From positions 1,517,001 to 1,581,000 of the forward strand of contig NC_007776.1 of assembly GCF_000013225.1 (NCBI RefSeq): 64,000 nt of DNA, given 5' to 3'. This DNA comes from Synechococcus sp. JA-2-3B'a(2-13) (GTDB lineage: Bacteria; Cyanobacteriota; Cyanobacteriia; Thermostichales; Thermostichaceae). The notes below the pieces were generated by a model. The model did not search any database and was not told where the DNA came from. It saw nothing but the letters and a program-made list of their open reading frames with translations. The translations under genes were made by a program, and so were the position numbers. Positions 8,380-16,166 of the stretch are shown here, one piece after another; the stretch's first letter is position 1; each line of letters begins with the position of its first letter.

Positions 8380-8955
8380 ATGGCTGAAACCTCTGCGGCT
8401 CGTTTCGTGGCAATCGGGGGCAGCTTGCGGCCCAATTCCCTGACGTACCAGGCGCTGGAGGTGGCGCGGCGCGAGTTTGAGAAGTTGGGGATCCCGTTGC
8501 ACATCCTCGATCTGCGGCAGATGAAGTTGCCCTTTGTGGATGGCTCGGAATCCTATGCAGATTATCCCGATGTGGCAGTCCTACGAGCAACCATGAAGCG
8601 GGCGGATGGGATCATCCTAGCCAGCCCGGAGTACCACGGCGGCATCAGCGGCAGCCTGAAAAATGCACTGGATCTGTTGAGTTTTGAGCAACTGGAGGGT
8701 AAGGTCTTTGGGTTAATCAGCGTTTTGGGCGGCGAGAGCAACAGCAATACCCTGAACCAGATGCGCTTGATTGTGCGTTGGGTGCATGGCTGGGTGATCC
8801 CAGAGCAAATCGCCATCGGTCGGGCTTGGAACGCTTTTGACGAGCAAGGCAATCTCAAAGACGAGAAGCTACAACAGCGCTTTCAACACTTTGTCCAGAG
8901 CTTGGTGACCCATACTCACAAGCTGCGAGGGATCCCAGTGGTGAAGCCTTCCTGA
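8380..8955 (+). CDS. NADPH-dependent FMN reductase family protein
   Basis: 191 residues from the ATG at 8380 (MAETSAARFVAIGGSLR). Longer in-frame starts at 8293 and 8338 add a non-conserved leader. GGSLRPNSLT is the FMN phosphate-binding loop, ASPEYHGGISGSLKNALDLL is the second flavin contact typical of the family, and ISVLGGESN follows. Members are cytosolic flavodoxin-fold quinone, chromate or azo reductases using NAD(P)H; the physiological electron acceptor here is not known. A copy of the 279-bp mobile element begins 33 bases after the stop codon. Confidence 0.9.
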   Translation: MAETSAARFVAIGGSLRPNSLTYQALEVARREFEKLGIPLHILDLRQMKLPFVDGSESYADYPDVAVLRATMKRADGIILASPEYHGGISGSLKNALDLLSFEQLEGKVFGLISVLGGESNSNTLNQMRLIVRWVHGWVIPEQIAIGRAWNAFDEQGNLKDEKLQQRFQHFVQSLVTHTHKLRGIPVVKPS

Positions 8956-9590
8956 AATTACAGTCATTCCAAACTAGATTGAGACACTCTGATACATTTA
9001 CGCTGAACACTGCTGAACATCACTGTTCAACTATGCAGCGATAGCATTCTGTTTGTTTCCAAACAGAATGGCGGTATCCCGCAAAGCTTTGAGTAGAATA
9101 CCCAAAGCGCAGTTTCCGTGTCGTCTTACTACCAATTTTCTGCTTTGCTTTGGCTACCATGTTGGCAGACTCGAAAGTAAACAGAAAGATCAACTGGTAG
9201 TAATCCGTACTGAACATATTATACATTATTTTCAGTATAGTTGAGCTTATTATTGACTAGAGTCATGCTCCAAGCGTTCCGCGACCAACCCCAGGGAAGT
9301 TAGGAAGCCATGAAGGACGGCTGCAGACAGACTACACTGGGGCTGGGTGAGAGATGAAAACCAAATCTTTCACTGCGTCGAGGATGGGGCGAACGCCCGA
9401 CGTCGAGAATCCCTGCCCCTTGGGGCGGAGAGTATGCCAAAGTTGTTCCAAACAGCAACAAGTCCGGGCTCTCTTCTTCTCACCTGTTGCCTCAGCGTTG
9501 CCCAGCAACAAATAAGGCTCAGATCCGACGGAGATCTGGCTGAGAGGGCATTGACTTGCAGAGGAACCCGCAGAATAGCTCCACACAGGT
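8956..9590. other. Gap holding mobile element copy 1 and a GAF-gene leader
   Basis: Bases 8989-9267 are the 279-bp element. The remaining ~320 bases before the GAF protein gene contain no recognised gene or RNA; a small GGGCG-AA-CGCCC hairpin is present at about 9387-9399. Confidence 0.5.
8989..9267 (-). mobile_element. 279-bp non-autonomous element, copy 1
   Basis: Nearly identical to copies at 13667-13945 (inverted) and 49412-49714. Read on the minus strand it begins CATGACTC directly after a GGAG and ends TATCAG. There are no terminal inverted repeats; instead it has hairpins: GACT-AG-AGTC near one end, TGAACA-TCAC-TGTTCA near the other, and an 11-bp stem CATTCTGTTTG/CAAACAGAATG. It holds a 68-codon open frame (9020-9226) but no transposase. 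Unduplicated GGAG and subterminal hairpins point to mobilisation by an IS200/IS605-type Y1 transposase in trans. Confidence 0.8.
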
Positions 9591-12545
9591 ATGGTTCAGT
9601 CTGTTCCCCCTCATTCCGATAGAGCTGGGCCAATATCTCCCCTGGTGGCCCTGCAAGCAACCTTGCAGCAGATGCGGGAGCAGAGCGATGCCAACACCCT
9701 CGTTCAGCTCACGCTGGAGTATGTCAAGGCGGCGTTTGGGGCGCCGCTGATCTGGCTGGCCTTTTACGACTATCCAAATCACCAGTTGGTGGGTCAGGGG
9801 GGAGTGACCCTTCTTGAGGATCAAACCCTACTGCGGGCGGTGCATCCTCTACAGCCGGGGGAGATCCTGGAGCAGGTGGTGATCGAGCAGCGACCGATCA
9901 GCCTGCCCGACCTCTCTCAGGAACCGCGCATGGGCATTTGGCAGCGGGAGGCCAGGCGACTGGGCGGGATCCAGGGCTGTTTCATTTATCCCTTCTCGGC
10001 CTACGGCCCGCTGTCGCGAACGGCAGTGGGACGGCGGCGCTGCTTGGGGATCCTGATGTTGGGATCCCAAATGTGGGGGGTTACCACCCATGAGGACGAA
10101 AAGGCTCTCCTGGGGATTTTGCTGGGGCAGTTGGCAGCCTCTCTGCAGGAGTTGGAAAACGCTTGGCAGCAGCAGACCGAAAAGCGCCTTGAGGATCCAC
10201 TCCTGAGGTTGGGAACAGCGATGCGCCAGGTGAGATCCCTGCAGGAACGGGTCAGCCTGGTGAGGCAGGAGTTACAGTCTTTTCTGGGCGCTGTCCACAT
10301 TCAGGTGTATTGGCACGAGCGCGGCCAGGGGCAATTCGTCCCCCATGGAAGCGCCCCCAAAGCTGTTGGCAACAGCGGGGGGACGGAGTCCTCTCAGCCC
10401 CCTGTTCCCAAAAGGGCTAAAGTCGGAGCAGGGCCAACAGGGGAGGTCAGCCTTTCGCTGCGGGAATTGGGGGACATGTACTACACCCTCGCCGATGGCC
10501 AGGTGGTGGTGGGCGGCACAGGGACGACTCGCTCTGAGGTTCCCCCCAAGCTGATGCAGCAGTTGCGGGCCCAGGCCGTTTTGGCGGCCCCGATTTTGCT
10601 GGAAAAGGATCTGCTGGGGTTCATCTGGGTGCAATCGGATGTGCCCCGTACCTGGCAAGCCGCTGAGCGACAGTTGGTAGCTGCTGCCGCCAATGGGTTG
10701 GCCTTGGCTGCCCCCATAGAAAATCTGGATCGCCGCATTCGCCAGTTGGCCGATGACCAAGAGTTTGTGCAACAGGTGGGCCGCTCGCTTTACAACCCGG
10801 CGGAGCTGCAACAGGCTCTCCAGCAAGCCGTTGTCGGCCTGGCCCAGCGCCTGAAAGTCGGTGCAGTGGCCGTGTTGACGGTGGATCCCGACAGCCCCAT
10901 CCCCCGCCTCTTCTACGAGTACCGCAGCGTCGCGGAGCAACAGGGCAAGCAGACTTTGCCGCAGCAGTTCAGCCCTCTGAGCGACCAGGACTGGCAGGAT
11001 CTCATGCGCAGCGAGGTGGTGGTGGCAGAAAACTACGACCAAGATCTGCGCCTGCTCTCTTGGCGGCAGGAACTGGCAGGAGTTCGTTCCCTGATGCTGA
11101 CCCACACCGGGGTCGGCGGTACCGCCACCACACCTGTGGAAGGGCTGCTCTTGGTGTTGCATCCCCAGCTACGGGCCTGGAGCCGGGAAGAGCGGCAACT
11201 GCTGCGGGGGATTGCCCAACAGGTGGGGGTGATCCTGCGGCAAATTCGGTCAGAACAACGCCGGCAACGACAAGAGCAATTGCTCAAGGGCCTGATCACC
11301 ACTTGTTCAACCTTGCCAAACTTGGCCACCTTGTCAGATCTGTACACCACTACCACTCGACAGACGGCCCAATTGCTGGGGATCCCTCTGGCGCTCATGG
11401 TTAGTTGGCAGCCGGGGGAGAGCCGGGCTCAGCTCCAGGGGCCTTTTACTACCGCTGCCGGGACGGAGACCGGCTCCACCGAGATCGACCTGCAAGATCC
11501 CCTACTGGCCTACGCGCTGCAGTCGGCAGAACCTCTGCCGCTCACCCAGGAGCAGATCCCCCCTGCCAGCCGCACTTGGCTCAGTCGCGTCAGCGGTGCG
11601 GAGCACTTTGCTGCCGGCCTGGGATCCTGGCTGCTGGTGGCGCTGGGGGAGACAAACTCCTCGCAGGCGGGAGCTTTGGGAGTTTTGATCTTGGGGGCAG
11701 AAGCGGGCAAGGTTTGGGATCCCGACGAGCGGGCGGCTGTGATGTTGATCGCCCAGACCTGCGGCTGGACGCTGCGGCGCTTGCTCTGGATGCAAACTTT
11801 GCAAGAGCAGCAGGAGGTGCTCAGGGAGTTGAACTGGTACAAACACCGCCGCCTGATGGACATGCAGAATGCCCTTCTGGACAGCCTGCGCCGCCTGGGT
11901 CAGGTGCCGGAGATTCCCGGAGACGAAGCCACCCGCTGGCAAAAGGTGGTGGAGATCGGCAGAGGGCTGCGGGATCTGACCGTCTCCACAGGGCCGTTGT
12001 TGCAGTCGGAAACTTGGCAGGTGCAGCCGCAGTTGCGGTCGGTGCCCTTGGCAACCTTGGTGCGCAAAAGCCTACGCCGAGTGGAGGCCCTGACCCAAAA
12101 ACGCAAGTTATGGCCGCGGGCCCATGGGGACATGAGCATTGCCGTCCAGGGGGATCCCGAACGACTGGAGATGGTGCTCTGGGAGGTGTTGACAGCCGCT
12201 ATTTTGCGCAGCCCGGAAGGGGGGCGGCTGGATCTGTGGAGCCAAGCCAGCGTTCGCGATAGCGATGCGGAGCCCTTTGGCTATGCAGAGCTGCTGGTGG
12301 TGGATCAGGGCAGCTTCGACCCTCACCTGATGGCCGCCCTTCAGTTGGATCCGAACCAGGTGATCTACGCGGATCCTCTGCTCAAGTCGCCTCTATCGGT
12401 AAGTCCTGGTCTGGAACTCAGCCTGTGTCAACGGGTGGTGCAGCGGATGGGGGGCCAGCTCTCCTTTTACCTCTCTTCCGATGGGCGTTGTGTCTCTCGG
12501 CTGCTCCTGCCGATGGGCAGCGACGAGCCCCATCCCCCTGGGTAG
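9591..12545 (+). CDS. Multi-GAF sensor protein with a kinase-like C-terminus
   Basis: 984 residues, no membrane segment. Reading in order there are about four GAF-like units (roughly 25-175, 220-380, 395-550, 570-745), then a helical linker and a region shaped like a HATPase (about 830-980; MVLWEVLTAAILRSPEGGRL as N-box, LLVVDQGS, then LELSLCQRVVQRMGGQLSFY). The dimerisation helix reads KHRRLMDMQNALLDSL and lacks a clear H-E/D phospho-acceptor, so kinase activity is uncertain. It is probably a cytosolic sensor; a GAF cysteine for bilin is not obvious. Three short dispersed repeats interrupt it at about 10365, 11584 and 12251. It lies between two inverted mobile element copies. Confidence 0.8.
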   Translation: MVQSVPPHSDRAGPISPLVALQATLQQMREQSDANTLVQLTLEYVKAAFGAPLIWLAFYDYPNHQLVGQGGVTLLEDQTLLRAVHPLQPGEILEQVVIEQRPISLPDLSQEPRMGIWQREARRLGGIQGCFIYPFSAYGPLSRTAVGRRRCLGILMLGSQMWGVTTHEDEKALLGILLGQLAASLQELENAWQQQTEKRLEDPLLRLGTAMRQVRSLQERVSLVRQELQSFLGAVHIQVYWHERGQGQFVPHGSAPKAVGNSGGTESSQPPVPKRAKVGAGPTGEVSLSLRELGDMYYTLADGQVVVGGTGTTRSEVPPKLMQQLRAQAVLAAPILLEKDLLGFIWVQSDVPRTWQAAERQLVAAAANGLALAAPIENLDRRIRQLADDQEFVQQVGRSLYNPAELQQALQQAVVGLAQRLKVGAVAVLTVDPDSPIPRLFYEYRSVAEQQGKQTLPQQFSPLSDQDWQDLMRSEVVVAENYDQDLRLLSWRQELAGVRSLMLTHTGVGGTATTPVEGLLLVLHPQLRAWSREERQLLRGIAQQVGVILRQIRSEQRRQRQEQLLKGLITTCSTLPNLATLSDLYTTTTRQTAQLLGIPLALMVSWQPGESRAQLQGPFTTAAGTETGSTEIDLQDPLLAYALQSAEPLPLTQEQIPPASRTWLSRVSGAEHFAAGLGSWLLVALGETNSSQAGALGVLILGAEAGKVWDPDERAAVMLIAQTCGWTLRRLLWMQTLQEQQEVLRELNWYKHRRLMDMQNALLDSLRRLGQVPEIPGDEATRWQKVVEIGRGLRDLTVSTGPLLQSETWQVQPQLRSVPLATLVRKSLRRVEALTQKRKLWPRAHGDMSIAVQGDPERLEMVLWEVLTAAILRSPEGGRLDLWSQASVRDSDAEPFGYAELLVVDQGSFDPHLMAALQLDPNQVIYADPLLKSPLSVSPGLELSLCQRVVQRMGGQLSFYLSSDGRCVSRLLLPMGSDEPHPPG
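10365..10393 (+). repeat. Short dispersed repeat, type B, inside the GAF gene
   Basis: GGCAACAGCGGGGGGACGGA then GTCC; the second stem GGAC-GGA-GTCC is intact and the first is degenerate. It is translated as NSGGTESS within a Ser/Pro-rich spacer. Confidence 0.55.
11584..11606 (+). repeat. Short dispersed repeat, type A, inside the GAF gene
   Basis: GTCGCGTCAGCGGTGCGGAG then CAC; both stems intact. Translated in frame as RVSGAEHF. Confidence 0.8.
12251..12273 (+). repeat. Short dispersed repeat, degenerate, inside the GAF gene
   Basis: CGTTCGCGATAGCGATGCGG then AGC. First stem CGC-GATA-GCG intact, second stem decayed. Translated as SVRDSDAEPF in the ATPase-like part. Confidence 0.6.
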
Positions 12546-12569
12546 GAAAAAGCTGTGTTGCCGGTCACC

Positions 12570-13553
12570 TTAGGGGGACAAGGTTCTGAGCAGCCAAAAC
12601 AGGGGCAGTAGAGACAGTAGGCCGCGATCCAGCCGCCGCAGTTGTAGGCGGTGCCAGCGCAGGGGATGGTCTGGGCCGGTCAGCCCACGGGCCTGCATTG
12701 CCATAGCCGTCTGTTCGGCACGCAGGAGCAAGTTTTCAAAAAAGCGCTCCACCAAGGCCAGCAGGGTTTGCATCCCGCCCCGGAAACTTAGGGATCCCCA
12801 GCGCACATCCCGAGTTCGCACCGCCCGCGCCAAGTTTTGCACCTCTTCCATCACCAAAGGCAGAAAGCGCAGCGCCAAGGTGAGGGTGAGAATTACTTCG
12901 GCAATCGGCCATCTCCAACGCTTGAGAGGCTGCAACCATTGGCCGATCCCCTCGGCAATTTCTTCGGGGGCCGTGGTCAACAGAAACAAATGGGTGGCGT
13001 AGAGCAACGTAAAAATGAGGGTGCCCAGCCGCAGCGCCACCGATAGAGAACGGCGGGAGACCTGAAAGGTTCGCCCCAACAGGGAAAATTGAACAAGGCG
13101 GTAGCGGTAAGGGGTTTGCCAAGCACGGGTTTGCTCCCGCCAGGCACGGTCTGGGGATCCCTGTTCTACGGCCAAGTCGAAGTGCCCTGCACCGCTAACG
13201 GGAACAGCGGGGATCCCGGTCAGCCCATAGCCCACCACCTGCATATCCTGCCGTTGCGGTTGGGGAAAAACCCCCAATCCATCCGGCGCCAAGCTGGTGA
13301 TCCCAAAGGTGAGCAGGCTCAGGGCCAGCACCAGGGAGAGTTGGCCCGACCAAACCCGGCGCGGCAGACGGGCCGCCACAGTTAGCAGCAGAAGAGCCAC
13401 CACCACGGCCAAGCGCCAACCATTGCCGGCCAAAATGGGGCTGAGGAGAAAGCTGAGCAGCCAGGCCAGCTTAACCCGCGGATCCAGGCAATGTAGCCAG
13501 GTGCGAGGCTCTTCCAGATAAATCCCCAGCGGGGCATTCCGCAGAATATCCAC
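12570..13553 (-). CDS. Energy-coupling factor transporter T subunit (EcfT/CbiQ family)
   Basis: 327 residues with about five membrane helices. Near the C-terminus it carries ARTRDVRWG and MAMQARGL, the two Ala-Arg-Gly-type coupling motifs through which EcfT contacts the ECF ATPases. The N-terminus (MDILRNAPLGIYLEEPRTWL) is typical of cyanobacterial members. No A or S subunit is nearby, as is usual for group II ECF systems where T and A genes are scattered, so the vitamin or metal carried cannot be told. It converges with the GAF gene (24-base gap). Confidence 0.9.
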   Translation of the reverse strand: MDILRNAPLGIYLEEPRTWLHCLDPRVKLAWLLSFLLSPILAGNGWRLAVVVALLLLTVAARLPRRVWSGQLSLVLALSLLTFGITSLAPDGLGVFPQPQRQDMQVVGYGLTGIPAVPVSGAGHFDLAVEQGSPDRAWREQTRAWQTPYRYRLVQFSLLGRTFQVSRRSLSVALRLGTLIFTLLYATHLFLLTTAPEEIAEGIGQWLQPLKRWRWPIAEVILTLTLALRFLPLVMEEVQNLARAVRTRDVRWGSLSFRGGMQTLLALVERFFENLLLRAEQTAMAMQARGLTGPDHPLRWHRLQLRRLDRGLLSLLPLFWLLRTLSP

Positions 13554-13666
13554 AACAGTTGAGAAGGAAGCAGACTATACCCCTTAAAAGGGCGGGACCG
13601 AGAACTCCGTCCCCGTAGCGCGGTCGCAGCAGCGTTGCGGAGCAATAACAGCTGGCAGCAAGGGAG

Positions 13667-13945
13667 CATGACTCTAGTCAATAATAAGCTCAACTATACT
13701 GAAAATAATGTATAATATGTTCAGTACGGATTACTACCAGTTGATCTTTCTGTTTACTTTCGAGTCTGCCAACATGGTAGCCAAAGCAAAGCAGAAAATT
13801 GGTAGTAAGACGACACGGAAACTGCGCTTTGGGTATTCTACTCAAAGCTTTGCGGGATACCGCCATTCTGTTTGGAAACAAACAGGATGCTATCGCTGCA
13901 TAGTTGAACAGTGATGTTCAGCAGTGTTCAGCGTAAATGTATCAG
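13667..13945 (+). mobile_element. 279-bp non-autonomous element, copy 2 (inverted)
   Basis: Starts CATGACTC after GGAG (13663-13666) and ends TATCAG two bases beyond the stop codon of zipN. It differs from copy 1 by few bases; one falls in the 11-bp stem (CAGGATG for CAGAATG) and changes Glu to Gly in the 68-codon frame at 13708-13914. Inverted relative to copies 1 and 3. Confidence 0.8.
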
Positions 13946-13947
13946 AG

Positions 13948-16038
13948 CTAGAGCCGTTCCACCAGACGGGTGGAGCCCGACTGGGCGGCGACCCATCCCC
14001 CGGGCGCGCCATCTCGCTCGATGCGCAGCCAGACGGGCACCTGTCCCTCCCCAGCCTGCACCTCCACCACCCGCAGCAGGGCTTGGCGTGGGGCTGTCCC
14101 GACAATGGCTCCCGTCAGGCTGGGTTGCTGGCGAATGTTGAGGCCATCGTTGGAGACCACCCGCACCTGTTGTACTCCTTGCCACTCCGCCAGAGGGCCA
14201 GTTAGCTCAGGCGGGGGAGCGGGTTCTGTCTGGCCGGGATTGTCGTTCGCGGAGGCGTCGCGTAGCGATATGTCAACCGGCGGCTGCTCAATTTGCACCT
14301 GGGGTTGCTCCAGCGGTGGTGCCGGCGGCGGCGTGAAGAGGCCCCGCAGCATTTGCCAGATGACCAGCAGGGAGAGAATGCCCACACCAACTACCCCGGC
14401 CACTCGCGTCAGCGGTGCGAAGCCCACGGCGGGAAGGGCAGGACGCTTACGGGATCCCAAGCGGCTGCGGCGGTAACGCTCCACATCCTGCAAACCGATC
14501 GCGCCAGCGGACCTTAGGCCCTGGACTCCGTCCCCCTGAGGGGAACGGTCTTGGGCGCGTTCGCGACAGCGGTGCGGAGCACTAGAACTCTCATCCGCAA
14601 GAGCAGAGACGCCCGCCTTGGGGGTGCTGCGGTAAGAGGGCAAATCCGAGAGGCGCGGGGGTTCTGGCACCCCCTGTTGCCAAGGGGCGGGTGGGCGATA
14701 CAATTCCTGGGTTGGCTCAGGACCCACCACGGCAGGCAAATGAGGTGGGGGATGGGGGGCTTGTTCGCGACAGCGGTGCGGAGCACTGGGAGAGAGCATC
14801 CCTGCCGGCGGGTCTTCGCGGCTGGGCATTTCGTCCAGGTAAGCTTGTACTTGGGGGTTGTCGAAGTAGGCTTGCAACGTCACTTGGGCGGCTTCCAGAC
14901 CGCGGAACTCCGGGAACACCTCCTCCTGAAACCATTTTTCTGTGAAGCGGCACAGACCCGGCAGATGGTCGGGAGAACCGGCGGAGTGTTCTTCGATAAA
15001 CTGCAAGGCCTCTACTTCTTGGGTGGAGCGCAGATGGGCGAGCGCGTCTTCGGTCTGCCCCAGCAACAGACTACAGATGGCCTGCTCCAGATGCACATCC
15101 TGCCGCTGCGCCAGACGAGCCAGGTAGCCGCGAGCACGCCGCACCAGAGCCGGGCGGTTTTCCAGATAACCTGCCGCCAGCAACACCTGCACGGCCAAGT
15201 AGGCGGCCACCATCGAGGGACGCTCAGCCTCCCGCTCGAACAACTCCTGCTGTTCTTTGAGGGTGAGGTGGCGACGTACCCGTTGGATAAAGCGCAGGAA
15301 ATCTTCGGTGCTGAGGCCAGAGCCATCTTGCCCCATCCCCTCGATGCCGCCCCGTTCGTCCAGCATGGCTTTGAGGAGAGCCAGTCCCTGCTGCCGCTCC
15401 CCATTCGCATCAGCGGTGCGGAGCACAAGAGTCTCTCTTCCGGCTGGGGCGGGAGCATGGGCCTCGTGGCTGAGGAGTTGCAAAATGCGATAGGGACGCA
15501 GCTTGCCCAAATCGATACGGATCTCCGCTTGCATCTGCGGAAAGGCCTGATACTCCTCCAGCTCCGCCAAGCCCGCCTGTAGGGAACGCGCCGCCTCTTC
15601 ATAGGATCCCTGTTGCCAGGCTTCTCGACCCAGTTCCAGACGAGCGATGGCCCGCGCCAAAATGGCATCGGAACGAGCAGGGTGGCCCTGCTCCAACAGG
15701 TGTTGAGCCAAGTCCAACGCAGCCTGGTACTCTCCGGCTTCGCAATACAAGCACAGCACTCCCGGTAGGTGCGCCTCCTCCACCGTCAAGGTGGGATCCG
15801 TTGGCATGAGGTGTTCGTCGTAGTTTCGTCGTGCCTCAGGGTTCAGCAGCACAGAAGCCGCCTCTTGGATCATCTGGGCGCGAGCTTCCACAGCCTGTGG
15901 CGAGAACCCCGACAGCCAGGAGCGCTCGCCCGGCTTGAGATCGATCCGCTCCCGGTATGCCTGTTCAATCTGATGCTCATCTGCCCGTGCCGACAGCATC
16001 AAAACCCGATAATAGTCGAGGGGCACCCGCACCGTCAT
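13948..16038 (-). CDS. zipN: Cell-division protein ZipN/Ftn2 (ARC6-like), unusual C-terminus
   Basis: 696 residues. The N-terminus is the divergent J-domain of ARC6/ZipN (PLDYYRVLMLSARADEHQIEQAY ... NYDEHL, read in pieces), followed by helical repeats (about 90-430) with the family stretch LPGLCRFTEKWFQEEVFP. A Pro/Ser-rich linker runs to one membrane helix at about 560-585 (VGVGILSLLVIWQMLRGLF). ZipN anchors FtsZ at the midcell membrane. Normally a DUF4101/IMS domain follows the helix; here the last ~75 residues read as an SH3b-like domain (GLNIRQQPSLTGAIVGTAP, VWLRIERDG, GGWVAAQ). Several short dispersed repeats lie in the gene (14403, 14523, 14557, 14763, 15402), mostly in the linker. Confidence 0.88.
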   Translation of the reverse strand: MTVRVPLDYYRVLMLSARADEHQIEQAYRERIDLKPGERSWLSGFSPQAVEARAQMIQEAASVLLNPEARRNYDEHLMPTDPTLTVEEAHLPGVLCLYCEAGEYQAALDLAQHLLEQGHPARSDAILARAIARLELGREAWQQGSYEEAARSLQAGLAELEEYQAFPQMQAEIRIDLGKLRPYRILQLLSHEAHAPAPAGRETLVLRTADANGERQQGLALLKAMLDERGGIEGMGQDGSGLSTEDFLRFIQRVRRHLTLKEQQELFEREAERPSMVAAYLAVQVLLAAGYLENRPALVRRARGYLARLAQRQDVHLEQAICSLLLGQTEDALAHLRSTQEVEALQFIEEHSAGSPDHLPGLCRFTEKWFQEEVFPEFRGLEAAQVTLQAYFDNPQVQAYLDEMPSREDPPAGMLSPSAPHRCREQAPHPPPHLPAVVGPEPTQELYRPPAPWQQGVPEPPRLSDLPSYRSTPKAGVSALADESSSAPHRCRERAQDRSPQGDGVQGLRSAGAIGLQDVERYRRSRLGSRKRPALPAVGFAPLTRVAGVVGVGILSLLVIWQMLRGLFTPPPAPPLEQPQVQIEQPPVDISLRDASANDNPGQTEPAPPPELTGPLAEWQGVQQVRVVSNDGLNIRQQPSLTGAIVGTAPRQALLRVVEVQAGEGQVPVWLRIERDGAPGGWVAAQSGSTRLVERL
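14250..14275 (-). repeat. Second-family dispersed repeat inside zipN
   Basis: On the minus strand ATATCGCTACGCGACGCCTC then CGCGAA, related to 8209-8234. It encodes residues of the linker beyond the membrane helix. Confidence 0.5.
14403..14426 (+). repeat. Short dispersed repeat, degenerate, inside zipN
   Basis: CTCGCGTCAGCGGTGCGAAG then CCCA. First stem intact, second partly lost. Lies just before the membrane helix codons. Confidence 0.6.
14523..14547 (-). repeat. Short dispersed repeat, type B with altered first stem
   Basis: Minus strand CGTTCCCCTCAGGGGGACGG then AGTCC: first stem CCCC-TCA-GGGG, second GGAC-GGA-GTCC. Both arms of the first stem changed together compared with CGC/GCG copies. 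Confidence 0.75.
14557..14582 (+). repeat. Short dispersed repeat, type A, inside zipN
   Basis: CGTTCGCGACAGCGGTGCGG then AGCACT; both stems intact. Only ten bases after the previous inverted copy. Confidence 0.8.
14763..14786 (+). repeat. Short dispersed repeat, type A, inside zipN
   Basis: GTTCGCGACAGCGGTGCGGA then GCAC; both stems intact. Read on the gene strand as SAPHRCRE. Confidence 0.8.
15402..15426 (+). repeat. Short dispersed repeat, type A, inside zipN
   Basis: CATTCGCATCAGCGGTGCGG then AGCAC; stems CGC-ATCA-GCG and GTGC-GGA-GCAC. Read as [10 protein letters not shown] on the gene strand. Confidence 0.8.
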
Positions 16039-16059
16039 GGTTTTTGTCCGCGCTCTCCT

Positions 16060-16084
16060 GTTCGTGCCAGCGGGACGGAGTCCT
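16060..16084 (+). repeat. Short dispersed repeat, type B, upstream of zipN
   Basis: TGTTCGTGCCAGCGGGACGG then AGTCC, 22 bases before the zipN start codon, so it probably lies in its leader. Second stem GGAC-GGA-GTCC intact. Confidence 0.7.
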
Positions 16085-16166
16085 TGGACAACTTACCCGC
16101 ATCGACTTAACTGTAGTCCTTTTCGTGGGTAAAAGGGATCCCCCCTCGGGAATCGCTGCTCCGCCC

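Noticed and set aside
9020-9226. 68-aa open frame repeated at three places as an ordinary gene
   Set aside because: It lies wholly inside the 279-bp mobile element and moves with it; no family is recognised, so it is reported as part of the element.
9268-9590. Possible small RNA before the GAF gene
   Set aside because: Only one short hairpin and no T-run or promoter that I can point to.
14551-15582. 343-aa frame opposite zipN
   Set aside because: It only mirrors zipN and includes the dispersed repeats; no motif of its own.
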